From positions 1 through 64,000 of the forward strand of contig JAZRRG010000044.1 of NCBI GenBank assembly GCA_045650565.1: a stretch of 64,000 bases of DNA. Reading direction: 5' to 3'. The DNA comes from SIG565 sp045650565. GTDB lineage: Bacteria > Bacillota > Clostridia > Oscillospirales > Acutalibacteraceae. Made by a program: the position numbers and the translations under genes. This document shows, in pieces, positions 25,557 through 35,300 of this stretch (positions are counted from its first letter, which is position 1; each line of letters opens with the position of its first letter). Under the pieces are notes generated by a model. That model was given only the letters and a program-made list of their open reading frames with translations. It ran no database searches and was not told the origin of the DNA.

Positions 25557-26474
25557 CTAAAACAGCATAAATATTATATTGGGTAAATAATTAAATGCTA
25601 ATATTCCAAGCAGTCCCGCAAAAATATTCACACCGCCGTATTTATGATTATATTCCTCTTTGGATAAATTAGATTTATCCATTGCCTTTATACTTTCAAT
25701 TGTGTGGTTATAATAAAGCTTATCTGCTAAAAATCCTGTGATTATACGCAAAATAAGGGGTCCTACCGTGCCTATCAGCGCCATTATAAGCGGCAAATAA
25801 TTCCCACCTGCTATACATTCATTTAGATAGTTCATTATAAAAAGTGTTACCTCGCTATAATCGTTGAACACATTTTGATTAAGCACCATATTAAGCGGAA
25901 AAAGAAAAATTTGCAGTGCTAACAGTATGGCAAAAACGAGTGCGCCTGTCTTATGCATTTTACGTGAAAAGAACCAACCCTGCGGTATTAAAAACGCCAA
26001 CCAGTTAAACGATGACTTAGTTCCGTTTTTAAATGCCGAGAATCTTGGTAAATAACGCCTTGTGTTAGCAAAAACAAATTCCTTAACTCTTTGGGCGGTA
26101 ACACCTTCGCCTAAATCGGTATCATCCGGAACACCGCCCGATAAATCAATATTTAAATATGGGGCATTAACTATATGTCTGCCGCAGTAAGGGCAAACCT
26201 TAGCATCCGCATCTATTTTTTTCATACAGTATGCGCATACCTTGGGTGGCTTTTTGGGATCGGTTTGCGTTTCGCTTAGCGGTTGCGCATTACCACCCAC
26301 TCTTTTGTACTGTTCCGGTGTGCCATGCAAATGCTCAAGAGCACAATGACCTACTGAATTATAACATTCCCTATGGTGCGGCGCACCGCATATTGGGCAG
26401 CATACAACATCATCCTCTTCAAATAAGTATGCATGGCATACTGCACAGCTTTGCCTTTCTTTTTCTAAACTCAT
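25557..26474 (-). CDS. RING-finger and zinc-ribbon membrane protein (DUF2628-like)
   Basis: 305 residues. The N-terminal module CAVCHAYLFEEDDVVCCP..C..HHRECY resembles the prokaryotic RING finger family, followed by GHC. A second zinc ribbon, CAYCMKKI..CPYCGRH (about 79-99), comes next, then a linker and a membrane domain with FNWLAFLIPQGWFFSRKMHK, the entry motif of DUF2628-type proteins, and about four helices. Function unknown; such proteins are common in Clostridia and may be membrane quality-control or signalling factors. The start overlaps the NUDIX stop (ATGA). It ends in TAG, which doubles as the ribosome site TAGGAGG of the next gene. Confidence 0.78.
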   Translation of the reverse strand: MSLEKERQSCAVCHAYLFEEDDVVCCPICGAPHHRECYNSVGHCALEHLHGTPEQYKRVGGNAQPLSETQTDPKKPPKVCAYCMKKIDADAKVCPYCGRHIVNAPYLNIDLSGGVPDDTDLGEGVTAQRVKEFVFANTRRYLPRFSAFKNGTKSSFNWLAFLIPQGWFFSRKMHKTGALVFAILLALQIFLFPLNMVLNQNVFNDYSEVTLFIMNYLNECIAGGNYLPLIMALIGTVGPLILRIITGFLADKLYYNHTIESIKAMDKSNLSKEEYNHKYGGVNIFAGLLGILAFNYLPNIIFMLF

Positions 26475-26983
26475 ATACTTTCTTTTACCTCACGCTCGCC
26501 CAAAACCACCTGCCAGTAGTATTCGCCGTAATCGTGGAACTTGCCTTCCTTTATCATTTTAAGTAGCGTTTCCTTGCTAACCCATTTAGCAGAGGATACC
26601 TCGCTCTTTTGAAGCTTTAATCTATATATCGGAATATTAGTGGTTATTACCCAAATATCCACAAAGGAATTTCTCCTTTTTATTCGCTTTAAAAATTTAA
26701 GGTTTTCCCTTGTAGATTCTATTCCTAATTCCTCTTTAAGTTCCCTTGCTGCAGCCGTAAATGAATCCTCACCTGCAACTGCCGCACCGCCTGTAGCAGC
26801 CCATTCACCCGGCATTAAGCGTTTTTTCTCGGAACGCCTTTGAATTAAGTATTTGCCGCTATCGGACATAACCCAAATATGCACTACCAGGTGATATTCG
26901 CCACTCGCCAACACGCTTCTTCCTCGGACAACCGTTTTCCCCACCGGCTTACCGTTTGAATTTAATATCTCCCACTTTTCCAT
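26471..26983 (-). CDS. NUDIX hydrolase
   Basis: 170 residues. A complete Nudix box, GGAAVAGEDS..ARELKEELGI, is present with its metal-binding Glu residues. The N-terminal part (MEKWEILNSNGKPVG..HLVVHIWV) resembles the isopentenyl-diphosphate-isomerase-like NUDIX group typified by YfcD. These hydrolyse nucleoside diphosphate-linked substrates; the actual substrate is unknown. Only one base separates it from the gene before it. Confidence 0.85.
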   Translation of the reverse strand: MEKWEILNSNGKPVGKTVVRGRSVLASGEYHLVVHIWVMSDSGKYLIQRRSEKKRLMPGEWAATGGAAVAGEDSFTAAARELKEELGIESTRENLKFLKRIKRRNSFVDIWVITTNIPIYRLKLQKSEVSSAKWVSKETLLKMIKEGKFHDYGEYYWQVVLGEREVKESI

Positions 26984-26984
26984 A

Positions 26985-27653
26985 CTAATTTTCCTTTTGC
27001 GCCACTTCGCCCTGCCTTTTGTATATACTCAAGGCAGGTACGTAGCCACGCACCATTGATAGTGGATAAATATTTGTGTTTTTGCCGACAACGGTTCCGG
27101 GGTTTAACACGCTGCCACAGCCAATCTCTACAAAATCGGCAACCATTGCTCCGAATTTTTTAAGACCTGTTTGTACCTTCTTACCCTCTAAATTGACGGT
27201 TACAAGTGACTTATCCGATTTAACATTTGATGTTATTGCTCCCGCCCCTAAATGCGAACGGTAGCCAAGCACCGAATCGCCAACGTAATTGTAGTGAGGC
27301 ACCTGTACCGAGTCAAACAAAATAACATTTTTAAGCTCGGTTGAATTTCCAACAACACATCCTTTACCGATAAGTGCATTACCTCTAATAAATGCACAAT
27401 GCCTTATCTCAGCATCCTCATCAATTATACAAGGAGCTGTAATGGACGCCGTGGATGCTACCTTTGCGCTTTTGGCTATCCAAATATCTTCACTAACTTT
27501 TTTAAATTTTTCTGCAGGCAATTCTTTGCCGAGTTCTTTAATGAAATGACTTATTTGCGGCAACACTTCCCAAGGGTACACTACACCCGAAAATAAGTCG
27601 GCCGCTACGGTATGCTCTAATGAAAACAATTCTGATACCGTTAACCTTTGCAT
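26985..27653 (-). CDS. Left-handed beta-helix (hexapeptide-repeat) nucleotidyl/acyltransferase-like protein
   Basis: 222 residues from the ATG at 27653, after GAGGTGAAAGG. A short N-terminal helical region is followed by imperfect hexapeptide repeats (IAKSAKVASTASIT, IRGNALIGKGCVVGNST, the GSVLNPGTVVGKN run), forming a left-handed beta helix as in the acetyltransferase half of GlmU. No nucleotidyltransferase domain is present, so it is not a full GlmU. Clostridial homologues are often labelled UDP-N-acetylglucosamine pyrophosphorylase related. The substrate is not assignable. First gene of the minus-strand run; ends in TAG. Confidence 0.72.
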   Translation of the reverse strand: MQRLTVSELFSLEHTVAADLFSGVVYPWEVLPQISHFIKELGKELPAEKFKKVSEDIWIAKSAKVASTASITAPCIIDEDAEIRHCAFIRGNALIGKGCVVGNSTELKNVILFDSVQVPHYNYVGDSVLGYRSHLGAGAITSNVKSDKSLVTVNLEGKKVQTGLKKFGAMVADFVEIGCGSVLNPGTVVGKNTNIYPLSMVRGYVPALSIYKRQGEVAQKEN

Positions 27654-27689
27654 TCCTTTCACCTCAAAATAATATAATTATACATTTTA

Positions 27690-27718
27690 ATTATACCTAA
27701 AACACACTATAAATACAA
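27690..27718 (-). promoter_or_regulatory. Promoter of the hexapeptide protein-NUDIX run
   Basis: Minus-strand TTGTAT (27713-27718) and TATAAT (27690-27695), 17-bp spacer, about 37 bp before the start codon. Confidence 0.6.
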
Positions 27719-27741
27719 CACAATTTTTTAAAAAGTAACTA

Positions 27742-27770
27742 TTGATATTAATTTGTTTTTATATTATAAT
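27742..27770 (+). promoter_or_regulatory. Promoter of SRP RNA and dnaX
   Basis: TTGATA (27742-27747) and consensus TATAAT (27765-27770) with a 17-bp spacer, about 20 bp before the SRP RNA. Confidence 0.75.
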
Positions 27771-27790
27771 AACAATGTATACTTTAATTT

Positions 27791-27937
27791 ATCGTGTGAT
27801 TTGGCGTGCGAATGGGCGGGTCCTGTGCGACGGGAAACTACGAACCATGTCAGGCGGGGAACCGAGCAGCATTAAGTAGTTCTTTCTGTGCGCCGCAGTA
27901 AATCGGCTCATTCGTGCGTCAAATTACACGATTTTTT
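27791..27937 (+). ncRNA. ffs: Bacterial signal recognition particle RNA
   Basis: The 5' strand (CGTGTGATTTGGCGTGCGAATG, split here at about 27793-27814) pairs with the 3' strand ending CAAATTACACG at 27930 to give the long SRP stem. The apical segment carries the conserved Ffh-binding signature AACCATGTCAGG..GGGAACCGAGCAGCA. A TTTTTT tract follows the closing stem and acts as terminator. It binds Ffh and FtsY for co-translational membrane targeting. Its place just upstream of dnaX-ybaB-recR matches the scr-dnaX arrangement of Bacillus, which supports the call. The exact 5' end is uncertain by several bases. Confidence 0.92.
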
Positions 27938-27951
27938 GCGAGGTGAAGCCA

Positions 27952-29556
27952 ATGTCCTACAAAGCACTTTACAGAAAATACCGCCCTGCAACATTTTCAG
28001 ATGTTGTAGGTCAGGAGCATATTACCACTACCCTTCAAAGTGAGCTTAATTCCGGTAAGCTGTTTCACGCCTATTTGTTTACCGGCACTCGTGGTACAGG
28101 TAAAACCACCTGCGCTAAAATTTTAGCAAAAGCGGTAAACTGTTTATCGCTTCAAAACGGTAACCCTTGTGGAGTGTGTGAATCTTGCCGAGCCATTGAT
28201 GATGGCGAGGTTATGGATATAGTTGAAATAGATGCCGCCTCCAACAACAGTGTTGAAAACATAAGAGAGCTTCGTGAGCAGGTAAATTTCACCCCTGCTA
28301 ATGCTAAATACCGAGTTTATATTATAGACGAGGTGCATATGCTCACCCTCAGCGCCTTTAATGCCTTGCTTAAGACACTTGAGGAGCCACCCGCACACGT
28401 TATATTCATATTGGCAACAACCGAGGTACACAAGCTCCCCTCAACAATTCTCTCCCGCTGCCAACGCTTTGATTTTAAGCGTATAGAACCGAAAAATATT
28501 TGTGAGCGTCTAAAATTTGTTGCCGAGAAAGAGGACTTCACTGTTACCGATAATGCCGCCGCTATGATTGCATCTATTGCCGATGGCGGTATGCGTGACG
28601 CATTATCAACGCTTGATTTATGTGTATCTGCCGACCAAAACATCACCGAGGAAGTAGTTGCCAAGACCTGTGGACTTGCAGGTAATGATTACTTAATTAA
28701 ATTGGCAGATTATATTCACCAAAAAGATGTTCAAAATGCATTGCTGCTTACCGATGAGCTTTATAATTCATCGGTTGATATGCTCCGCCTTTTAAATGAC
28801 CTAATACTGCACTACCGCAATCTTATGATTGTTAAAACGGTAAAGGGCGCTCACAAGCCCATTGTTTGTTCGGCTTCGCACCTTGAAAAGCTAACCGCAC
28901 AGGCGATGAGCTATGCTCTTGAGGATGTTATTTTAACGCTTAGGTATTTACAGGATTCCGCTGTGAAAATGCAAAGCGGTAACCGCCGAAGCGAAATGGA
29001 ACTTTTACTCGTACGCCTTTGCTCCCCTGCTCTGCGCCACGATTTTGACAGTCTTGAGCGCAGAATTGCAGCGCTTGAAAAAGCGCCGCCTGTCTCGGTT
29101 GTTACAAAGCCCTCCGCCGATGTGGTAGAGTCCAAAATAGAAGCCGAAGCACAAAACGAAAACGTGTTAGAAGAAGTAGAGGAAAGAAACGAGAAAACAA
29201 CAGCCGATAATCAAGACGTAGCTGATGACGGTCTTGTTGATAACGAGGTATGGCTTACCATTCTTGAGGAATTATCTAAAAGTGCACCCTTGCTTCGTGG
29301 CATTCTCAGTAAATCACGTGCATATATTAAGGGCGAGTTTTGTTTGGTTGAATGCGAGAATCCACAGTTTGCCGAGCTTATGAACTCATCAAACGGCAGA
29401 TATAAGGAAATTCTCAGACGTGCTGTTGCCGCTGCTACGGGTCAATCCTACAAGTTAGGACCATACAAAAAAAGTGCTATTATAAACAGCCGTCAAGACC
29501 CATTAGATGCGCTTCGCAACAAGCTAAGGGAACTCGAAGTTCCCGGGCAAAAGTAA
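27952..29556 (+). CDS. dnaX: DNA polymerase III subunit gamma/tau
   Basis: 534 residues from the ATG at 27952 (GAGGTGAAG upstream, directly after the SRP terminator). AAA+ ATPase: Walker A GTRGTGKTTC, a four-Cys zinc module (C..CGVCESC), Walker B IIDEVHML, sensor and arginine-finger SRC motif. The C-terminal tau-like region is Glu-rich and ends in a domain that would bind the polymerase. It drives clamp loading. Only 15 bp separate it from SRP RNA and no separate promoter is seen, so it probably depends on read-through of the SRP terminator. ybaB and recR follow in one operon. Confidence 0.95.
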   Translation: MSYKALYRKYRPATFSDVVGQEHITTTLQSELNSGKLFHAYLFTGTRGTGKTTCAKILAKAVNCLSLQNGNPCGVCESCRAIDDGEVMDIVEIDAASNNSVENIRELREQVNFTPANAKYRVYIIDEVHMLTLSAFNALLKTLEEPPAHVIFILATTEVHKLPSTILSRCQRFDFKRIEPKNICERLKFVAEKEDFTVTDNAAAMIASIADGGMRDALSTLDLCVSADQNITEEVVAKTCGLAGNDYLIKLADYIHQKDVQNALLLTDELYNSSVDMLRLLNDLILHYRNLMIVKTVKGAHKPIVCSASHLEKLTAQAMSYALEDVILTLRYLQDSAVKMQSGNRRSEMELLLVRLCSPALRHDFDSLERRIAALEKAPPVSVVTKPSADVVESKIEAEAQNENVLEEVEERNEKTTADNQDVADDGLVDNEVWLTILEELSKSAPLLRGILSKSRAYIKGEFCLVECENPQFAELMNSSNGRYKEILRRAVAAATGQSYKLGPYKKSAIINSRQDPLDALRNKLRELEVPGQK

Positions 29557-29570
29557 AGGAGATTTAGATT

Positions 29571-29909
29571 ATGAAATGCAGAATACCTAATTCCGGTGGT
29601 TCAAATATGAACGCCATGCTAAAGCAGGCACAAAAAATGCAGGAGGATATGGCTAATTTACAGGTCGACCTTGAAAACCGTGAATATAGCGCAACCTCCG
29701 GTGGCGGACTTGTAAGCGTTACAGTGGACGGAAAGCACCTAATAAAAAGCATAAAAATAAACCCCGATGCAGTAGACCCTGATGACTCGGAAATGCTTGA
29801 GGACCTTGTAACAGTGGCAGTGAACGAAGCCATTTCAAACGCCATAAAGACCGCCGAAGAAGAAATGGGCGCCATAACAGGCGGTCTTAATATGCCGGGG
29901 CTTTTTTAG
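29571..29909 (+). CDS. YbaB/EbfC nucleoid-associated protein
   Basis: 112 residues. A Gly/Asn-rich N terminus precedes the family block NMNAMLKQAQKMQEDM and a charged alpha-beta core, ending in GGLNMPGLF. It binds DNA as a dimer and often sits between dnaX and recR, as it does here. AAGGAG precedes the ATG. Ends in TAG. Confidence 0.92.
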   Translation: MKCRIPNSGGSNMNAMLKQAQKMQEDMANLQVDLENREYSATSGGGLVSVTVDGKHLIKSIKINPDAVDPDDSEMLEDLVTVAVNEAISNAIKTAEEEMGAITGGLNMPGLF

Positions 29910-29920
29910 GGTAAAAAGCT

Positions 29921-30517
29921 ATGGCTAACATCGTATCTTTAAACGAATTGGTATCGCAGTTTGAACGGCTTCCGAGTATCGGCAAAAAAACAGCGGCACG
30001 TTTGGCATATTTTGTTTTATCACAACCGAGTGATTATGCCGAAAAATTTGCCGCTGCGCTCATAAATGCGAAAGCAAAAATACATTATTGCAGCTGCTGT
30101 CAGGCATTTACCGACCTTGATGTTTGCGATATTTGTTCCGATACTGCACGGGACAGGACAACTATTTGTGTTGTTGAACAGCCCAAGGATGTTCTCACCT
30201 TTGAGAGAACACGTGAATATAGAGGGCTTTATCATGTTATTCACGGCTGCATCTCCCCTCTTGATAATATAGGACCCGAGCAGTTAAAAATCAAAGAGCT
30301 GCTATCCCGTTTGGCAGATGGCACAGTAACCGAGGTTATTATGGCAACAAACCCAACCGTTGAGGGAGAGGCAACCGCAAGCTATCTTTCCCGCCTTATA
30401 AAGCCGATGGGCATTAAAATTACCCGTTTGGCGTACGGAATCCCCGTTGGAAGCGACCTTGAGTATGCAGGGGAAACAACCCTGGCTTTAGCTCTTGACG
30501 GACGAAAAGAGATTTAA
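29921..30517 (+). CDS. recR: Recombination protein RecR
   Basis: 198 residues, full length. A helix-hairpin-helix (LPSIGKKTAARLAYF), a four-Cys zinc finger (CSCCQAFTDLDVCDIC), a Toprim domain (CVVEQPKDV) and the C-terminal Walker-B-like region are in the expected order. It works with RecO (and RecF) to load RecA at gaps. It follows ybaB by 11 bp. Confidence 0.96.
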   Translation: MANIVSLNELVSQFERLPSIGKKTAARLAYFVLSQPSDYAEKFAAALINAKAKIHYCSCCQAFTDLDVCDICSDTARDRTTICVVEQPKDVLTFERTREYRGLYHVIHGCISPLDNIGPEQLKIKELLSRLADGTVTEVIMATNPTVEGEATASYLSRLIKPMGIKITRLAYGIPVGSDLEYAGETTLALALDGRKEI

Positions 30518-30521
30518 TTTT

Positions 30522-30728
30522 ATGACACAAGAAAAGATAAACCGCATAAATGAATTAGCACGCAAGCAAAAAGCAGAGGGGCTGACCGAGGAGGAAAAGG
30601 CAGAGCAATCAGTACTCCGCCGAGAATATATCGACTCCTTTAAGCGCTCTCTTGTTAGTCAGCTTGAAAACACATATATTGTGGGAAAAGACGGCAGTAA
30701 AACAAAGGTGACGAAAAAGAAAAAATGA
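30522..30728 (+). CDS. DUF896 family small protein (YnzC type)
   Basis: 68 residues from the ATG at 30522 (MTQEKINRINELARKQK), the family's standard N terminus; an upstream in-frame ATG overlaps recR and lacks a ribosome site. It is a helical hairpin rich in Lys and Glu, with LTEEEKAEQ, FKRSL and a basic tail. Bacillus YnzC belongs to the SOS-linked yneA operon, but here it sits after recR. Function unknown. The stop overlaps the next start (ATGA). Confidence 0.85.
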   Translation: MTQEKINRINELARKQKAEGLTEEEKAEQSVLRREYIDSFKRSLVSQLENTYIVGKDGSKTKVTKKKK

Positions 30729-31672
30729 AAATAATTATTACCGAAGGCGCTGTACTTACAACGGGCGATATGTCCTTTGAGGGTTTCAATAAATTCGGAG
30801 AAGTACACGTATTTGACAACCTGACATACGAGCAATTAAAAGATGAGATTATTGATACCGATATTTTGCTTTGTAACAAAATAAGGGTTGATAAAAATAT
30901 ACTAAAAAGAGCCACACGGCTAAAATACATCGGTACATTTGCTACGGGGTACAATAATATTGATATTGACTATTGCCGTAAAAACGGCATAACCGTTTGT
31001 AATGCAGGTAGTTATTCCACCTCTGCTGTGGCGCAACAGACCTTTGGATATATTCTAAATCATTTTTCCCGTATTTCCGATTATGATAGCTTTGTAAAGC
31101 AGGGCGGATGGGTTAAAAGTCCGTTATTCTCCCCTATTGCCTTCCCAACCGATGAGCTTATGGGCAAAACGATAGGAATTATCGGCTACGGCAGTATCGG
31201 TAAAGCCGTTGCGAGAATCGCCAAAGCATTTGATATGAATATACTTGTTCACACCCGCACCGTGCGTGAGGATGGCGAAACAAAATTTGTATCGTTAGAT
31301 GAGCTTTTAGCACTCTCCGACATAGTTTCGGTGCATTGTCCGCTTACCGAGCAAAATGCAAAAATGTTTGATGCCGACACATTTAGTAAATTTAAAAGCG
31401 GTGCCTTTTTTATAAACACCGCACGTGGTGGGTTGGTTGATGAAAAGGCGTTGGCAGATGCGCTAAAGGGCAAAAAAATATCGGGTGCGGCGGTGGATGT
31501 TATTGAAACCGAGCCGATGAAGCCAGACTGTCCGTTACTGACAGCACCCAACATTGTTATTACACCCCACTCGGCGTGGGTGCCTAAAAGCACAAGGGCA
31601 AGGTTGTTTGACATAGTAACCGACAATATAGAACAATTCTTAAATGGAACTCCCGTTAATGTAGTATCATAA
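30725..31672 (+). CDS. D-2-hydroxyacid dehydrogenase
   Basis: 315 residues, two-domain NAD-dependent enzyme. Nucleotide motif GYGSIG (with a preceding IGIIG), catalytic Arg in FINTARGG, Glu in IETEPM and His in ITPHSAW. It is closest by pattern to hydroxypyruvate/glycerate dehydrogenases and D-lactate-type reductases; the exact substrate is open. It overlaps the DUF896 stop and ends the dnaX operon. Confidence 0.88.
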   Translation: MKIIITEGAVLTTGDMSFEGFNKFGEVHVFDNLTYEQLKDEIIDTDILLCNKIRVDKNILKRATRLKYIGTFATGYNNIDIDYCRKNGITVCNAGSYSTSAVAQQTFGYILNHFSRISDYDSFVKQGGWVKSPLFSPIAFPTDELMGKTIGIIGYGSIGKAVARIAKAFDMNILVHTRTVREDGETKFVSLDELLALSDIVSVHCPLTEQNAKMFDADTFSKFKSGAFFINTARGGLVDEKALADALKGKKISGAAVDVIETEPMKPDCPLLTAPNIVITPHSAWVPKSTRARLFDIVTDNIEQFLNGTPVNVVS

Positions 31673-31704
31673 AAAACACCCGAGTTGTTACTCGGGTGTT
31701 TTTA
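31671..31704. terminator. Bidirectional terminator
   Basis: Stem AAAAAACACCCGAG / CTCGGGTGTTTTTA (31671-31684 with 31691-31704). It terminates the dnaX operon on the plus strand, and its left side serves the converging gene. It overlaps the last bases of both genes. Confidence 0.88.
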
Positions 31705-32262
31705 TTCATCATCCACTATTATTTCAAACGGGTCCTCAAATTCGTAGGAATGAACGCCGCTTTCAGATAGGTTAACTATTTTCTTGCCGTTTTTATAGGC
31801 ATATGAAAGTGTGCTCGCCGTACCTCCGCTTTGACCGTCAAACCAGGTGATAACATAATCGCTGTTATCTACCATATATTTGTTCCGCTGCGCAAAGCAC
31901 CCCTTGTGATACTCACGTGAAACATATATAATGCGGTCAACCTTTCTTAGTAGCTTATCGTAACGCTCTTTCCAGTGCTCATCAAATTTGGCACTTTGCT
32001 TTTCAAACGGAATTACCGCAACCAGCTCGATTTTAGCAGTCTTATAGGTGTTTTTAAGCAGCGCTACTATTTCCCCTGCCAAAATATCAAAGCCCATTGC
32101 CATACCGCAATAAAAGGTAAAGCAATTCTCCTCGGGCAGCGAAAAAACCGCATCAACTAACTTATTTTCTAATTGTATATATTCCTTGTTCTCCGCTTCA
32201 AACGGGAATCCGAATTTGTGTGGGCGATAGCCCGTAAAGCAGCAGCTTTTAAATTTTTCCAA
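31702..32262 (-). CDS. DUF1273/YpsA-like SLOG domain protein
   Basis: 186 residues. It has a Rossmann-like SLOG fold with CFTGYRPHKFGFPFE at the start, the YCGMAMGFDILAGE motif and a GQSGGTASTL segment. YpsA of Bacillus is linked to cell division and nucleotide-ligand sensing (DprA-like superfamily). It stands alone on the minus strand. Confidence 0.82.
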   Translation of the reverse strand: MEKFKSCCFTGYRPHKFGFPFEAENKEYIQLENKLVDAVFSLPEENCFTFYCGMAMGFDILAGEIVALLKNTYKTAKIELVAVIPFEKQSAKFDEHWKERYDKLLRKVDRIIYVSREYHKGCFAQRNKYMVDNSDYVITWFDGQSGGTASTLSYAYKNGKKIVNLSESGVHSYEFEDPFEIIVDDE

Positions 32263-32285
32263 AACAATACCTCAATATTTAAAGT

Positions 32286-32314
32286 AAGCCCGATACATTT
32301 TAAGTATCGGGCTT
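32286..32314. terminator. Terminator of the pyruvate:ferredoxin oxidoreductase gene
   Basis: A perfect 11-bp stem AAGCCCGATAC / GTATCGGGCTT with a 7-nt loop. The T tract is weak on the minus strand, where the oxidoreductase gene ends 20 bp earlier. Confidence 0.65.
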
Positions 32315-32333
32315 TTGAAATTTTGTTTAAATT

Positions 32334-35300
32334 TTACTTACCGTAAAGTTCAACAAGCTTTTCTAGATGAGCACGACGTGCCTTTGCAGCTTCTGCTGCC
32401 TGGTCAAAGAGCTCTTCAGCACGCTCGGGGAATGAGCGTGTGAGTGAAGAGTAACGTGCCTCACCCAAGATAAACTCTTTATAATCAGCAGTAGCCGGTT
32501 TGCTATCAAGCGAGAAGGGATTCTTGCCATCTGCCTTGAGTGCAGGGTTGTAACGGAACATATCCCAGTAACCTGCGGCAACTGCCTTCTTCATTTCCTT
32601 CTGACAGTTAACCATACCGCCCTTAATTGAGTGCATTTCGCAAGGTGCGTAACCGATAACGAGTGACGGACCCGGATATGCCTCGGCTTCCTTGATTGCC
32701 TTGAGTGTCTGGTTCATATCAGCGCCCATAGCAATTTGTGCTACATATACATAGCCGTAAGACATTGCTATTTCAGCAAGAGATTTCTTAGAAATTGCCT
32801 TACCTGCAGCTGCGAACTGAGCAACCTGACCGATATTAGATGCCTTAGATGCCTGACCGCCGGTGTTAGAGTAAACCTCGGTATCGAATACCATTATGTT
32901 TACGTCGTTACCCGATGCTAATACGTGGTCAAGACCGCCGAAGCCGATATCGTAAGCCCAACCGTCACCACCGAATATCCAAACCGACTTCTTGGAGAGA
33001 TATTCCTTCTTAGCGAGTACAGCGGGAGCTACAGGGCAACCCTCAGCTGCTGCTTTCTCAAGCTCTGCAACAAGCGCCTTTGTAGCGGCAGTATTCTTGT
33101 TACCATCGTCAACGGTTGCAAGGTAATTATTAGCTGCTGCCTTGAATTCAGCAGATGCCTTATCAGACTCAGCCATCTCTTTTACCTGAGCGATAAGCTG
33201 GTCACGAAGTGCCTTTTGACCGAGATACATACCAAGACCGTGCTCAGCATTATCCTCGAACAATGAGTTAGCCCAAGCAGGACCGTGACCCTCAGCATTT
33301 ACAGTATACGGAGATGTAGCAGCAGGACCACCCCAAATAGATGAACAACCTGTTGCGTTGGAGATATACATTCTATCGCCAAAGAGTTGTGTGATAAGAC
33401 GAGCATAAGCTGTTTCAGCACAACCCGCACAAGAGCCCGAGAACTCGAGAAGCGGTTTCTTAAACTGCGAAGTGATTACGTTAGCATCGGTAGCGATACC
33501 GTCTTTCTCGGTAACGTTTGCCACACAGTAATCAAATACCTTTTGCTCTTGAAGTTGAGATTCTTGAGCAACCATCTTAAGAGACGCTGTCGGACATTCG
33601 CCCACACAAACGCCACAACCCATACAGTCAAGGGGTGACACTGTCATTGTATAAGCATAGCCCTTGTTGGTAACAAGCTTTTCTTTAGTAGCTATCTTAA
33701 TATTTGCAGGAGCCGCTGCCTTCTCATCAGCCGATAAAGCATACGGACGAATTGTAGCGTGTGGGCACACAAATGCACACTTGTTACAACCGATACAAGT
33801 TTCGTTGTTCCACTCAGGTACCATAACGGCAACGCCACGCTTTTCGTAAGCCGATGCGCCCTGCTCGAATGTACCGTCAGCATGGTCAATAAATGCAGAT
33901 ACCGGCAACGAATCGCCATCCATAAGTCCAACCGGCTTCATAATGCCATCAACCATCTTAATAAGCTTAGCAGGGCCATTCTCTGTCACCTCTGCCTTGC
34001 TATCGGTTGCGGTTGCCCAGTCAGCAGGTACATCAATCTTAACAAAAGCGGTAGCGCCAGCATCGATTGCCTTCTCGTTCATTTCAACGATTTCTTTACC
34101 CTTTTTCATAAACTTCTGGGCTTTTTCTTTCATATAGCCAATAGCTTCCTCAGGCGGAAGAACCTTTGAAAGTGCAAAGAATGCAGACTGAAGAACAGTG
34201 TTGGTACGCTTACCAAGACCAATCTCGGCTGCCAAATCAATAGCGTTAACAGTATAAAGCTGAATATTGTTTTTAGCAATGTACTGCTTAGCTTCGGCAG
34301 GCATATGCTCGTTTAATTCCTCAGCTGACCACTGGCAGTTAATTAAATATACACCGCCGGGCTTAACATCGTTAACCATCTTGTAGCCCTTAATTACATA
34401 AGACGGGTTATGACAAGCAACGAAGTCTGCCTTGTTTATATAGTACGGGCTCTTAATGGGCTTATCGCCAAAGCGCAGGTGAGAAATTGTGATACCACCT
34501 GTTTTCTTTGAGTCGTACTGGAAGTATGCCTGAACATATTTATCGGTATGGTCACCGATAATCTTGATAGAGTCTTTATTAGCACCAACGGTACCGTCAC
34601 CGCCAAGACCCCAGAACTTGCACTCGATTGTGCCTTCAGCAGCCGTGTTAGGTGCTGCTTCCTCATCAAGTGATAGATTTGTAACATCATCCACGATACC
34701 GAGGGTGAAGTAGGGCTTCGGCTCATCCTTAGCAAGTTCATTATAAATTGCAAAGATGCTTGAAGGAGGAGTATCCTTAGAGCCAAGACCGTATCTACCG
34801 CCGATAACGGTATCAATTTTGCGACCAACTGATGCAAGAGCTGCTACTACATCCAAGTAAAGCGGCTCACCTAAGGAACCGGGTTCCTTGGTCCTATCGA
34901 GAACTGCTATTTTCTTTACAGTTTCGGGAATAGCTGCTACTAAATGCTTAGCAGAGAAAGGACGGTAAAGGCGCACCTTGATAAGACCAACCTTCTCGCC
35001 GTTTGCTATCATATAATCAATAACCTCTTCTGCAACGTCACAGATAGAGCCCATAGCAATGATAACCTTTTCAGCATCGGGTGCACCGTAGTAGTTAAAG
35101 AGCTTATAATCGGTACCGATTTTAGCATTAACCTTATCCATATATTCTTCAACTATAGCGGGAACTGCATCATAGTACTTGTTGCAGGCCTCTCTATGCT
35201 GGAAGAAGATATCGCCATTCTCGTGTGAACCACGCATTACGGGACGTTCGGGATTTAATGCACGCTTGCGGAATGCATCAACTGCATCCATATCGCACAT

